This document shows, piece by piece, positions 29,782 through 39,398 of a DNA stretch of 42,454 nt. The position numbers were made by a program, and so were the translations under genes. The notes below the pieces were generated by a model. That model was not told the origin of the DNA. It saw only the letters and a list, made by a program, of their open reading frames with translations, and did no database searches. The DNA is from a virus, in IMG/VR virus record IMGVR_UViG_3300046506_000285, positions 1-42,454 of that record; one strand, given 5' to 3'. Position 1 is the first letter of the stretch. Each line of letters starts with the position of its first letter.

Positions 29782-31985
29782 AACTCAAAAGATTGCTTCT
29801 TTGGGCCAGCGCGTCCTACGCGGTAATGACGGCATATGCACATGCCGATCCGATCTCGTTGACGCTCGGCAGCTCGATTTTCAGCGCGCTCTATGCCGCG
29901 GGCGTTCCGGGTGCGATTGCCAACTTTATCGCTGTGAACGGCCTTGCCGCTGCTGCCATAGGCGCGACTGTTGCTGCCAGCATCTTCAGTCGTCCGCAAG
30001 GCGCGGCTGTAGATCCGCAGGAGGCGAAGTCGAATTTCGAGACCGGTAGCAGCTCGGTCATGGAAGGCATCGGTCGGGTTAGGGTTGGCGGGCTGAAGGC
30101 CTTCGGCAACACGGACGGATCAACACGCGCTCGTCTCATCTGCCGGCTGCAAGGTCCCGTCGATGGCGTCGAGGCTCGCTTTGTCGGCGGCCGCGAAGTC
30201 ACTGTCGAGGCGAATGGCGACATCTCTTCTCCACCATGGGCGAAGAGTGGCGGCTCCTGGGGGAAGTGGCTGGATAAACGCGGTGACGGCACGGAAACTG
30301 CGTGGTCGGAACTGATCGACCTGTTTCCCAGCCTCTGGGCGGGTGATCACAAAGTGCGCGGCATCGCCCAAAGCGTGCTGCTGTGGTTCAACCCCGGACT
30401 CGATAAGCCGAAATATCTGAGCCTCTACCAAACGGGCGTTCCAGAGACAGAAGAAATTGTACGGGCCTCGCTGATCTTCGATCCGCGCGACGGCGCTCAA
30501 TCCGGCACCAATCGTTCCACATGGAAATGGAATGACAATGGCATTCTCGTTTGTGCCCATGTGCTGCGCCGCGATCCGGCCTTCAGTTACGACCACTTCG
30601 ACTGGCCGCTGATCGCCGGAGAGGCGAATAGGGCCGACATGTTGGTGCCGACACTGACCGGCACGGAAAAGCGGTCGCGTGCGTGGGGCATCTGGTCGTG
30701 GGAAAGCGGTCGCGCCGAAACCATGCAGCAATTGCTGGATTCGGTCGGCGCTGAAATCCGCCTCACGGATGAGGGCAAAATCTGGTTCCAACTGATTGAT
30801 GATGCCTTTGCATCGGAAATCTCTTTTACCCCAGCGGACGGTTACGACATCCTTTGGCGCTCCGGCCCGGAAGCGGTGGAGCGGCCGAACATCGCTCGCG
30901 TGAAATACTATTCTCCGGAACGAAACTACGACATCGCAGAGCTGGCGCTCTCTTCCTATAATGATGACGATACCGTCATTACCGGCGTGCCGTGGGCCTT
31001 CGTGCAGGATGAGGTTGACCGCTACGGACCGAAATATATCGATATCGAGCTACCCTTCTGCCCTTCCTCATCGCAGGCCCAACGCATCGGCCGGCGCAAG
31101 TTCGCTATAGCGCGAGCCGATACCGGTTCCATCACAACGAACATGGTCGGGCTTGCTGCTTGGGGCTTGCTCTACGGAACAGTGCAGCTTCCCGACCTTG
31201 GCGATGTCCTGCCAACCCGTCTCGAGGCGCCACGTTGCGACGATGACAACGGTTCTGTCGAGATCCCCTTCACCGTCTGGCCGGCCTTAGCACCGTGGAA
31301 CCCAGCAACTGACGAGGCGCCGGCGCCCGATGTTATCCCTGAAATGGGCTATCAAACCGACATGATCACGCCGAATGCGCCCACGGCGGCGTTGCAGGTG
31401 ACCAATCCGGACGGCAGTAAGGAATTGCGAGTGGTCTTCTCCCTGCCGGCGCAGGACTTCGATACCGTCGAAGCAACCTTCCGCACCTATACGGCTAGTC
31501 TGCCGGACGCTTGGCAGGGCATGACGGAAACTCCCAATCCGCCGGCAACCAATATGGCTTATGTCGCCGGCGATTATCTCGGCATGATGATCGATGCCCG
31601 CGTGCGCGTCTTCGACGATGAGGATGGAACGTATTTCTCCGAGTTGCTGAATGTCGTCATAGGCGCCGACAACAGCCCCTGCGGACAACCCACCGTGATC
31701 AGCGCGGTTATCGAGCCGGGAACATCTGGTTCGGGCGCGTCGCCCGCATCGATCAGTATTGCCTTGAGTGCACCGGAAGTTCGGGCGACGGCGATCCGTT
31801 TTCAGCGCGAAACCACAGGCAGCTTTGTCACACTCGCGCAAACCAACGTCCGTCCGGGACAGCAGGTCAATTTCTCCGATGCGAGTTCCGCTTCGGGAAC
31901 ATGGCGCTTTCAGACGCTGACCAGCGATGGCACGGCGGGCACGCCGCGCGATTACGACATCACATTCAATCATTCCGGCAGCTAA
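29778..31985 (+). CDS. Central tail hub / host-specificity (J-like) protein
   Basis: Encodes 735 residues from GTG 29778. Hydrophobic N-terminal segments (about 5-22, then 35-70) precede a receptor-hub region with GSSSVMEGIGRVRVGGLKAFGNTDGSTRARLICRLQG and WSWESGRAETMQQLLDSVGAEIRL, the phage-tail_3-like part. The C-terminal 200 residues look like fibronectin-type domains. It closes the tail tube and contacts the host. The hydrophobic start resembles a signal or membrane-insertion segment, unusual for a structural protein but seen in hub proteins that insert into membranes. Confidence 0.88.
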   Translation: MKLKRLLLWASASYAVMTAYAHADPISLTLGSSIFSALYAAGVPGAIANFIAVNGLAAAAIGATVAASIFSRPQGAAVDPQEAKSNFETGSSSVMEGIGRVRVGGLKAFGNTDGSTRARLICRLQGPVDGVEARFVGGREVTVEANGDISSPPWAKSGGSWGKWLDKRGDGTETAWSELIDLFPSLWAGDHKVRGIAQSVLLWFNPGLDKPKYLSLYQTGVPETEEIVRASLIFDPRDGAQSGTNRSTWKWNDNGILVCAHVLRRDPAFSYDHFDWPLIAGEANRADMLVPTLTGTEKRSRAWGIWSWESGRAETMQQLLDSVGAEIRLTDEGKIWFQLIDDAFASEISFTPADGYDILWRSGPEAVERPNIARVKYYSPERNYDIAELALSSYNDDDTVITGVPWAFVQDEVDRYGPKYIDIELPFCPSSSQAQRIGRRKFAIARADTGSITTNMVGLAAWGLLYGTVQLPDLGDVLPTRLEAPRCDDDNGSVEIPFTVWPALAPWNPATDEAPAPDVIPEMGYQTDMITPNAPTAALQVTNPDGSKELRVVFSLPAQDFDTVEATFRTYTASLPDAWQGMTETPNPPATNMAYVAGDYLGMMIDARVRVFDDEDGTYFSELLNVVIGADNSPCGQPTVISAVIEPGTSGSGASPASISIALSAPEVRATAIRFQRETTGSFVTLAQTNVRPGQQVNFSDASSASGTWRFQTLTSDGTAGTPRDYDITFNHSGS

Positions 31986-32028
31986 GCCGGCCTCTCCCTA
32001 TTTCCCACATCATTTGAAGGTGACACCT

Positions 32029-35000
32029 ATGACGGTCTACACCAAGACGGCGCTTGACGTGTTTTCGCCAGTCGACGCGGCCGGCAATGTTCGCGCGGTC
32101 GATAATCAGGAAGCGCAGGTTTGGGGCGCAGAGATCGAAGCTTCGATCGTCGGGGCAGCCGCAGGCTTGGTACGCGCCAGTACTCTCGCTGAACTCAATG
32201 CTACAGCGGGAACAAGAGTTGGTCAGCCTGGCGAAGTCACGAGCGGTTCAGATGCGGGCGCCTATCGATGGAACGGTGCGGCATGGATTCGCATAGGCGA
32301 TCTCCTCAATGCATCTGCGCTTCAGACGGCGATCGACACTATCAGCGCTCATATTTCGAACCAAGGCAATCCCCACCATGTTACCAAGGAGCAGATTGGC
32401 CTTGGCAATGTCGACAATACCTCAGATGCCGACAAGCCGGTCTCAAATGCCACGCAGGCCGCCATTCTTGGCATTGCGGCCGAGTTTCCGGTGATCTGGC
32501 GTCCGGGCGACGCTCCGGAGCATTTCGTCGATTCTCTTGACGGCGGCGTTCCGGCAGTTCTCCCGCCTCTGTCCACGGGTATACAGAGATATGATGATAG
32601 CGGCCGCGTTCTTCGAGTCTCTGGAAGTGGGCTTGTCGGCTCCAGAACGCTCTATTCCCTTGAGCCAAATAAGACCTACTTGGTCGAATTTGTGGTTCAG
32701 CGCCGAACAAACACCCCGGACCCGTCCAATGATGCTGTTCGTTGTGCGATGGCTTGGTACGACCAGGGCGCAAATCGAAGTGCCGTTCCGCTGACGATAA
32801 TCCAGGATCTGACCTCACTTTCGGTTGGGTCGGGTAGAACGCTGGTCTCGGCAACAGTCTCCCGATCGGCGCGGGACGGTATAGGTCTCGTTACGCCTGC
32901 GGATGCTCGCTATGCTCGTCCCTACATCCAAACTTTCGGTGTCAGCCCTGTTACGGACATCGAGGTCATCAGATGGGAGGACATCACCCATACGACAACT
33001 TACGCTCCAGACTTAGATGCCTTGGAGGCGCGCGTAGCCGCGCAGGAATCCATCGACGCTGGCGATCGACTGACAAATATCGAGGGGCAGGTTACCGCGC
33101 CCAATGCGGTTCGCTACGCAACGGTGGCCGATCTCGCGTCGGCAAGTGTCCCCTTTTCAGCGGATTATGTCGAATTGCTCGGTTACTATAACGTCGGCGA
33201 CGGTGGAGCAAAATATTGCCGCCGAATGTCTGCACCCGAAGCCGCGCTTCCTTTGGAACACCTCTCCAACAGCGGCAGCGTACGATGGGCACCAGTAGGC
33301 GCGCACAGCCTATTGCAGCTCGGGGCGAAGAAAGATGGTGCAACCGACCTCTGGTCGTTCTTAAGCATAGCTGCCGGCTTCGGTGGAAAATGGACACTGC
33401 CCCGTGGCGATTATTCCCTGGCCGGCACCGCCCGCACCCTGACGGCCAGCGATTTTAAGCTTGAGGGAGAATTTGGCAGTCGCATTGTCGTTACGACTGG
33501 AACCGCTGTAACCGTCGGTGGGACGAGAGTGGCCATCGAAGGCATTTTCTTCGATAGTAGTCAGCCTTCGCGTGCGGGTATTCTCTTTGAACTGACGGGT
33601 ACGCAATGCTCCATTAGCCGCAACCGCTGGGCCGGCAGATTCAGCATATTCATTCGGGACAGCGGCATTGGGAACAATATCAGCTACAATAGCTTTGACG
33701 CGTTCGTCACGACGGTTTCGCCGATCATTCTGAAGGGCAAGAATTTCACCTGCGCCTTCAACTCGATGGATGATTATTTCGGATTCGGTATCCAAGCATT
33801 TGATGGTGCCACGGACGGCCTTATCGCGTGGAACACCATCAAAGCCCGTCGATGGGACCAGACTGTTACGGCGACCGCCGGTCAAACGCAGTTTACGGTT
33901 ACATGGGCGCGAGCAGACGTCCAGCGGTTCGGCATGCTCGTAAACGGCCTGCGGGTGTCTTTCACGGTGAACAGCACCGACAGCTCTCCAGGTTCGCGCC
34001 CTACTGTCACCTTTACCCTAGCTTCCGCCTTGGTGGGCGGGGAGACACTCAGCCTCTTTGCGTGGCGGTCTCTAGAAAATATCAACGTGAACTTTGGTTC
34101 GAGCGGTGTAAAGGTTATCGGCAACACGCTTGATGGGACCGGCGACGGCAACATTGTTATTGCGTCTGGGTACACGACCGCCAGCGACGCAGACTACCCT
34201 CATAATGTGCAGATCATCGGCAATATGTGCCGGAACGCCGCTGCCGGGGGCATTGGCGTAAGCAAGAGCCGTGGCGGTCTGATCATGGGCAATACAATCG
34301 TCGATGCCGGCCGAGGCCTTGCGGATGGCGCAACCGGCGCGCAAGTCTCTGAAGTGTTTATGAGCGGCATATACTTGCCGAAGGAACTGGGGTGGACCGT
34401 AACAGGAAACCGCATCGTTCGGGAAAGCGGCTACACCTACTATGGCATCGCATTCTCAATCGCAGGCGACACGTCCTACGCCAAGACTGCGGTTGGGCAG
34501 CGCCGTCATCGTGTCAGTGGCAACTTTATCGAAAATATGCAGCGCAAGCGCTATTATACCTTTGCCGACAGCTCCAATGTTTTGCGCCAAATAGACATCG
34601 ATATCGATGATCTGACTTGGTACCCGTACCCGGAAACTTTGCAGTCCCTCGTCAATACGGCCGGATGGCTTTCTCGGCCTGCAAGCACATCCTATTGGAC
34701 GACCGCGACCTTCGGATCCGGATGGACGAGAAATACCGCTCAGACATCCGGGCATCCGGTTTGCATCGAGACGAACGACAACAGCTACGCCGACTGCACG
34801 CCTTTGGGTTTTCCGCTTTTTGCAAGCGGATTTGTAAGGGTGTCCTTTAAGGCTTATGTGTCCGCCGCTGGGCAATCCGGTTACGTTACTATTGCCCATT
34901 CCACGGCGCCCGACAGCGACAGCGCACCGTCGACCACCATCAATATCACGAACACCACGCCCCAAGTCTATCAGCACGTCAGGCCGATAGACACGATCGA

Positions 35001-35094
35001 TAATTTCCTTATTCGCGTCGGCGGGGCGGTCTCTAACGGCAAGATGTACGTTACTGATATCAAGCTTGAGTACGCTCCGTCCGATGTGGGGTAA
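32029..35094 (+). CDS. Tail fibre / tailspike with beta-helix
   Basis: Encodes 1021 residues from ATG 32029. An N-terminal virion-attachment part leads to NPHHVTKEQIGLGNVDNTSDADKPVS (about 115-142), the trimeric tail-fibre repeat motif. Residues about 400-820 form a right-handed parallel beta-helix, judged by repeated N-x-(I/F) turns such as VKVIGNTLDGTG and VQIIGNMCRNAA. The last 140 residues look like a beta-sandwich carbohydrate-binding tip. It should bind and possibly cut surface polysaccharide, setting host range. Confidence 0.9.
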   Translation: MTVYTKTALDVFSPVDAAGNVRAVDNQEAQVWGAEIEASIVGAAAGLVRASTLAELNATAGTRVGQPGEVTSGSDAGAYRWNGAAWIRIGDLLNASALQTAIDTISAHISNQGNPHHVTKEQIGLGNVDNTSDADKPVSNATQAAILGIAAEFPVIWRPGDAPEHFVDSLDGGVPAVLPPLSTGIQRYDDSGRVLRVSGSGLVGSRTLYSLEPNKTYLVEFVVQRRTNTPDPSNDAVRCAMAWYDQGANRSAVPLTIIQDLTSLSVGSGRTLVSATVSRSARDGIGLVTPADARYARPYIQTFGVSPVTDIEVIRWEDITHTTTYAPDLDALEARVAAQESIDAGDRLTNIEGQVTAPNAVRYATVADLASASVPFSADYVELLGYYNVGDGGAKYCRRMSAPEAALPLEHLSNSGSVRWAPVGAHSLLQLGAKKDGATDLWSFLSIAAGFGGKWTLPRGDYSLAGTARTLTASDFKLEGEFGSRIVVTTGTAVTVGGTRVAIEGIFFDSSQPSRAGILFELTGTQCSISRNRWAGRFSIFIRDSGIGNNISYNSFDAFVTTVSPIILKGKNFTCAFNSMDDYFGFGIQAFDGATDGLIAWNTIKARRWDQTVTATAGQTQFTVTWARADVQRFGMLVNGLRVSFTVNSTDSSPGSRPTVTFTLASALVGGETLSLFAWRSLENINVNFGSSGVKVIGNTLDGTGDGNIVIASGYTTASDADYPHNVQIIGNMCRNAAAGGIGVSKSRGGLIMGNTIVDAGRGLADGATGAQVSEVFMSGIYLPKELGWTVTGNRIVRESGYTYYGIAFSIAGDTSYAKTAVGQRRHRVSGNFIENMQRKRYYTFADSSNVLRQIDIDIDDLTWYPYPETLQSLVNTAGWLSRPASTSYWTTATFGSGWTRNTAQTSGHPVCIETNDNSYADCTPLGFPLFASGFVRVSFKAYVSAAGQSGYVTIAHSTAPDSDSAPSTTINITNTTPQVYQHVRPIDTIDNFLIRVGGAVSNGKMYVTDIKLEYAPSDVG

Positions 35095-35346
35095 GGATCA
35101 AGCGAAATAGGTCTCGGCAAACTGGTTTATAACCTTGGAGACCAGCTCAGGCTTGATATCGACGTCGTCGTCCTGCCAAGTTGCCGTCGGCCGCCGCCGC
35201 TGTTGAGGCGTCGTCTGAACTGCATCACTATCTCGTTCATGAATGATCAAAACCTAGCATTGTGATTGCATCAACCTGACTCTAGCGGGCCTTGCAATAC
35301 CGATACCTGTAAACTAATACACGGGAGAGTTTAGCCGACAGGAATA
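35095..35346. other. Intergenic boundary between tailspike and moron island
   Basis: These 252 bases hold no convincing gene on the plus strand. A short open stretch on the minus strand (about 50 residues ending at 35098) lacks a good start or ribosome binding site and may be a gene remnant. The right part carries the promoter at 35292-35320. Composition changes here from the GC-rich phage genes to clearly AT-richer DNA. Confidence 0.7.
35292..35320 (+). promoter_or_regulatory. Sigma70-like promoter of the PP-loop gene
   Basis: TTGCAA (35292-35297), a 17-base spacer and TAATAC (35315-35320) give a close sigma70 match, about 27 bases before the start codon. A private promoter in the late region is the signature of a moron that is expressed in the lysogen independently of the late operon. 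Confidence 0.7.
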
Positions 35347-37158
35347 GTGACTGTGAAAATCGCAACCAATACGCCTGCCTCATTTGACAGTTTGGAACAT
35401 GAATTTGTCCAGTTGGGCGACGGTTTGGAAGATGCAGAAATCATAATCCTCATGCTAGAAAAAAATTGGGGGAGCGGGAGTATCCCAAAGATAGAAGCAA
35501 TTACGCATTGGGTTTCTGCCTATCCAGCGGACGTGCCGTGCTATCTTGTTGGTTGTGAAGTTACAATTCCTGATATGAATATAAAGCACTATCATCACAA
35601 AGGGCGTGATGACGCCATTCGGGCTCTTTGTGATGAGGTTTTGAGGAGGTCGGACGCGGTAGGCGTCCGTGGTGAGATAACATTCACTTATCTTACGCAG
35701 GAGCTAGGGATCGACCCTGGTCGCCTGCAAGTTATACACGATGCGACCTTACCAGATGAAAATGACCAGAAGCTCTTATCTTTCCTAGATCGGACAAAAT
35801 GCCCAAAGGGTCTAAAGCTTCATATTAAGTCGTTCCAGCTGAAGCCATGGGTCCTCTACGAACGACCGGTCGCGTATAGCAAAGACATAATTGTTTCAAA
35901 GCCATATATCACATGCGCGACCAAGGTTATCGCACATGCGGAAAAAAGGTGGAATCTGGCAGCGTTTTTTCGCAAAACGATTCCATTTTATTCGCCGTTC
36001 GAGTCCTCGAAATTGGCCACATGCGATAGCCCTGCATGCACGAGGGGTGCTGTGAGACTGAACGCAGATGTAAAGATAGATGGTGCCTCGCAAACTCTGT
36101 GGTGTGAAACGAGTTCAGAGTATAAAGACTTTCTCCTTCATGAGCGTTCCGACGCGTTTTTGTCCGCATTGCTGCCATTGGCGATGAGAAGCGGAAAGGA
36201 TATCCACTTCGATGCTCCGGTAACCGAGGAATTCCTCCATAACATTGAAGAAATATTGATACCGCAACTTTGCGCGCACGACCCGAAACTATATTGCTCA
36301 AAGATATTTGCGGACGTTGATTCGACTGCTCTGGACAAAGGGCACGCCGTAGCAACAGGAATGTCATGCGGAGTAGATAGCTTTTATACCACTAGTCTTT
36401 ATCTGAATTCCAAATACAACTCGATGAACCTTACCCACTTATACTGCGGGAATTATCTCTACGGGAATGACAACATAATATTTGAACGGGCCGCGATGGC
36501 GGCGAAGGATATCGGTCTGCCGTTGATTAGCACGGCCACAAACATCAATGAAGCGCTCCGTCTACCCCACCTATATACGCATTTTTTTAAAATGATGTTC
36601 GGCGTTTTGGCGTTGAGAAAGCTATTCAAAACATACTACTACTCAACAGCTCATGACTTCAGCCATTTTGATCTAAAAAAGAGCAGCACCCAAGACACAG
36701 CTGTATTCGAACTTCTGTTGTTGTACGTGTTCAGTTGCAGCGATTTCCAACTTGTCACAGGCGGCGCAAAAAGCGAGAGGCTAGAGAAAACACGCGCTAT
36801 CAGCAACTTCCCGCCCGCGCGTAAGCATCTAAATGTCTGTTTGGATCCGCACGAGAAAGTAAACTGCGGCAGGTGTGGCAAGTGCCGAAGAACATTGCTT
36901 ATGCTCGACTATCTTGGCACGCTTGATTCATTCCAGTCTGTGTTCAATATAGAAAACTACCTTAACGATAGGCTTGAGAGCTTTGTATACCTAAGCCATC
37001 AAAAAGACACTCCCGTTATGGGTGGGGTATACGAGTGTTTTGAGATCAGTGAGCCGACCCTGATCCAGCAGGCGAACGATATTGTAGCGGCGGCACGGCG
37101 GGGCGATAAAGCTGCCAGGGACCGCGTTAATCGATCATTGAACCCAGCCCTGAAATAG
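35347..37158 (+). CDS. PP-loop ATP pyrophosphatase with pyruvyl transferase-like N-terminus
   Basis: Encodes 603 residues. Residues about 1-135 include SDAVGVRGEITFTYLTQELGIDPGRLQVIHD, like the central motif of polysaccharide pyruvyl transferases but only part of that fold. The C-terminal half begins with a SxEYKDFLLHERSDAFLSALLPLAMRSGKDI region, then a PP-loop SCGVDS (340-345; usual SGGxDS) and a Cys cluster at 498, 507, 510 and 513 (CGRCGKC), likely zinc-binding as in QueC-type enzymes. Such proteins accompany surface polysaccharide loci. AT-rich and with its own promoter, it looks acquired. Substrate unknown. GTG 35353 is an alternative start. Confidence 0.8.
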   Translation: MTVKIATNTPASFDSLEHEFVQLGDGLEDAEIIILMLEKNWGSGSIPKIEAITHWVSAYPADVPCYLVGCEVTIPDMNIKHYHHKGRDDAIRALCDEVLRRSDAVGVRGEITFTYLTQELGIDPGRLQVIHDATLPDENDQKLLSFLDRTKCPKGLKLHIKSFQLKPWVLYERPVAYSKDIIVSKPYITCATKVIAHAEKRWNLAAFFRKTIPFYSPFESSKLATCDSPACTRGAVRLNADVKIDGASQTLWCETSSEYKDFLLHERSDAFLSALLPLAMRSGKDIHFDAPVTEEFLHNIEEILIPQLCAHDPKLYCSKIFADVDSTALDKGHAVATGMSCGVDSFYTTSLYLNSKYNSMNLTHLYCGNYLYGNDNIIFERAAMAAKDIGLPLISTATNINEALRLPHLYTHFFKMMFGVLALRKLFKTYYYSTAHDFSHFDLKKSSTQDTAVFELLLLYVFSCSDFQLVTGGAKSERLEKTRAISNFPPARKHLNVCLDPHEKVNCGRCGKCRRTLLMLDYLGTLDSFQSVFNIENYLNDRLESFVYLSHQKDTPVMGGVYECFEISEPTLIQQANDIVAAARRGDKAARDRVNRSLNPALK

Positions 37159-37235
37159 TCGTGAGACCAACATGCGATTTCCAGTAAACTGCCCTAGATG
37201 CCTAACCTCGGTCAGGCTGCACAAAGGTGGTTTCA

Positions 37236-38879
37236 ATGAAGCGTAGAGCTTTCGTTCAAGGTCTTGTTTTCTCGGTGGCCGCCGGCAGCGCGTTTGGCCA
37301 AAATAGCAGTATTGCCGCGCCGGCGGTTCGAACGGACCAAAAAACGAGTTGGTCGGTTTTGGATTTCCAGGGGCCGACGTTCCGCGCGAAACTCGAAAAT
37401 GCGGTTCGCGAAGCGGTAGGATCCGGAATCAATATCCAGTTGCCAGGTGGTGCGCCGCTTGACCTCGATGCACCCATTGACGTTTCCGCGCCAGACGTTG
37501 TCCGAGTATCCATATCGGGCGAGGGGATGGCTTCCACGCTTATCCGTTGTGACGGGGTGGGGCTGTCACTGAACGGAGCGCCGGGCTCGCAATACTCTTT
37601 CAAAGGTTTGTCGTTCGTCCCGCAGCGAGCAAATCAAGGCACAGCTCTGAAATTGGAATGGGCAAAAGCCGGCGCTGGAAAAGGCTTTTCGATCGAAGAT
37701 GTGGGTTTTGGCTCCAGTTCCCCTAACGACCCAAATTTCTTCTCTCGCGGGCTCGAAGTTCGAAATAAGGGCACGGGTCAGATCATTGGCTGCTGGTTCA
37801 ACGGCCTTTCCGACGCCGACCCGCAGGGTGAAGGCCTTGTGCTTGCGGCTTCGAACGACATCGTGATGACCGACACTCACATGTACAATCTCGCCTATGC
37901 ATGTCGTTCGGATGGCGCGACGAGCTTGGAGGGGTTCAAGGTCCATGGCTGCTATTTGGTACGCGTTGGGCACGGGCTATTTTTCGAAGCAAAACCGCTT
38001 GGCATTCCATATATTGAGGTGGCGCTAAGCCACATAAATGCCTGTTACGAAGGAATTCATATAAAGGGTTATGGCCAGATCAACATTGTCGATAACCTGA
38101 TCTACGGACGCAACGACATCAAGGTCGGTAACGAACAGACCGACATTTTAATCGACACATGCCCTGCAGCGACGATTGCCCGCAATAAGTTCTATAGCGG
38201 CATGGATAAATCGAAAGCGACCAAGACTGCGATTAAGGCGGTCGGCTCGATCCACAACACGAATATCTCGGACAACCTTGTAAGCGAACGAACCGTTTTT
38301 CTGGATGTTTCGGAAAATGGCAACTGGGGCGCCCAGGATATCGTGATCTCTAAAAATAGGCCCGAACGCGATTTGAAGGGAAACGTGACCGTTTCGCAGA
38401 TGTATCGCTTCACCAATAGCCCTTTGCACAAGCGTATCACCTGGGAAGCATTCGACAACGAGCTATCCACGATCGGTTCCATCGACGGACAGACGCAAGC
38501 CGGCGCCGGCAAATGGCAAGTCGTGCCGTTCGCGCCGGATCGGGGCGCTGCAGGATTGGGGATCGACTTCAAAGCATCCGACCAGCCAGGAGAATTCACC
38601 GTCCCGGCCGGTGTGACTGAGGTCGATATCGAGAGCCGCGTTCATCTCAAAGCCCCGCAGCAAAGTGGCTGTGACCTGAGGATCATGGTCGACGGCGGCG
38701 GCGGGTTCAAAGAAGTCGCATTCGGCTCCACGTTCGGAGACGAGGTGAGCGTGAGCGCTGAAACTGATGCTCTGCCTGTCGCCATCGGAAGCCGCATTCG
38801 CGTCGAAATGAAAGCCGGAGCTGGTGGCGTTGTAGACTCATCGCCACAGATGACCAGGGTGATGTTCACTCCGAAATGA
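37236..38879 (+). CDS. Tat-exported parallel beta-helix protein
   Basis: Encodes 547 residues from ATG 37236 with AAGGTGG upstream. The N-terminus MKRRAFVQGLVFSVAAGSAFGQ is a twin-arginine signal peptide with likely cleavage near residue 21. A right-handed beta-helix (about 45-390) has N-x-(I/F) turns such as NIVDNLIYGRNDI and TNISDNLVSE. The last 110 residues (about 430-547, from KWQVVPFAPDRG) form a C1q-like beta domain as in trimeric fibre tips. The mix of tailspike-like fold and export signal is unusual: it may be a periplasmic or surface polysaccharide lyase or decoy of the lysogen. A private terminator follows. Confidence 0.82.
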   Translation: MKRRAFVQGLVFSVAAGSAFGQNSSIAAPAVRTDQKTSWSVLDFQGPTFRAKLENAVREAVGSGINIQLPGGAPLDLDAPIDVSAPDVVRVSISGEGMASTLIRCDGVGLSLNGAPGSQYSFKGLSFVPQRANQGTALKLEWAKAGAGKGFSIEDVGFGSSSPNDPNFFSRGLEVRNKGTGQIIGCWFNGLSDADPQGEGLVLAASNDIVMTDTHMYNLAYACRSDGATSLEGFKVHGCYLVRVGHGLFFEAKPLGIPYIEVALSHINACYEGIHIKGYGQINIVDNLIYGRNDIKVGNEQTDILIDTCPAATIARNKFYSGMDKSKATKTAIKAVGSIHNTNISDNLVSERTVFLDVSENGNWGAQDIVISKNRPERDLKGNVTVSQMYRFTNSPLHKRITWEAFDNELSTIGSIDGQTQAGAGKWQVVPFAPDRGAAGLGIDFKASDQPGEFTVPAGVTEVDIESRVHLKAPQQSGCDLRIMVDGGGGFKEVAFGSTFGDEVSVSAETDALPVAIGSRIRVEMKAGAGGVVDSSPQMTRVMFTPK

Positions 38880-38898
38880 CGCCTCATGGGCGTTTTTT
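38879..38898 (+). terminator. Terminator of the beta-helix gene
   Basis: ACGCC (38879-38883), loop TCATG, GGCGT (38889-38893), followed by TTTTT. It directly overlaps the stop codon of the beta-helix gene and separates it from the convergent small gene. Confidence 0.8.
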
Positions 38899-38899
38899 G

Positions 38900-39145
38900 T
38901 CAGTTGAACTCGCTTACTCTTACAATTCGGAAATTCCTGATCTGAGTTATGGAATACCGTTCGTCCGGATCCTCCCTCAATTCCATCCCTACTAGGTCAG
39001 GGGTCCCGTCATCCGGGCATGCAACGAGTATAGTTCCTGGATCAATGAGCGATCGGTTCATCTCTTTAATCGCTGCTTCGAAGCTGTCGTTCTTAAAATA
39101 GATAACGGCCAGGTCGTCGGTAGGCGGTTGAAATCTGTAAAGCAT
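38900..39145 (-). CDS. Small hypothetical protein in the moron island
   Basis: Encodes 81 residues, mixed alpha/beta: DLAVIYFKNDSFEAAIKEMNRSLIDPGTILVACPDDGTPDLVGMEL. No family is recognised. GAGA stands 4 bases before ATG 39145. A weak promoter-like TTGACG-18-TAGCCT is seen upstream at 39206-39177 on the minus strand. It converges with the beta-helix gene across the terminator. The gene is probable because of its own-strand position beside other moron genes and its compact coding pattern. Confidence 0.55.
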   Translation of the reverse strand: MLYRFQPPTDDLAVIYFKNDSFEAAIKEMNRSLIDPGTILVACPDDGTPDLVGMELREDPDERYSITQIRNFRIVRVSEFN

Positions 39146-39274
39146 TTTCTCTGCACAGGTTGCGAATGTTGGATTTAGGCTAAGCCGCTGCGAACGCGGC
39201 CGTCAACTTCGAAAGTCTCGTTCACCTTAAGGGCTCGCTTGCGCAGCTCATTTTATTCTCCTGAAAGACACCCC

Positions 39275-39398
39275 GTGAAACCCAAGCTTACCCTGAATCC
39301 AGAATGGATCCTGAAATTATGGGCCGCGCCAGCCCCCCGGCGCGATAACCCTGTTGTCATCCAATTGAAGCATGTGGTCTCGGTGATATTGGGGAGGG
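39275..39398 (+). pseudogene. Remnant of a holin-like (40334-type) gene
   Basis: A GTG at 39275 opens a frame beginning VKPKLTLNPEWILKLWAAP, and the 20 or so bases around the start (GACACCCC then GTGAAACCCAAGCTTACCC) closely parallel those at 40324-40353 (GACAACCCC then ATGAAACCGAAACTCGTCC). The similarity fades within about 20 codons and the frame runs into the glycosyltransferase gene on the other strand. It appears to be a 5' fragment left when the adjacent minus-strand gene was inserted. Confidence 0.45.

Noticed and set aside
35098-35256. Minus-strand open frame of about 50 residues downstream of the tailspike
   Set aside because: It has only a TTG start close to an in-frame stop, no ribosome binding site and no neighbour on its strand; it is noted only as a possible remnant.
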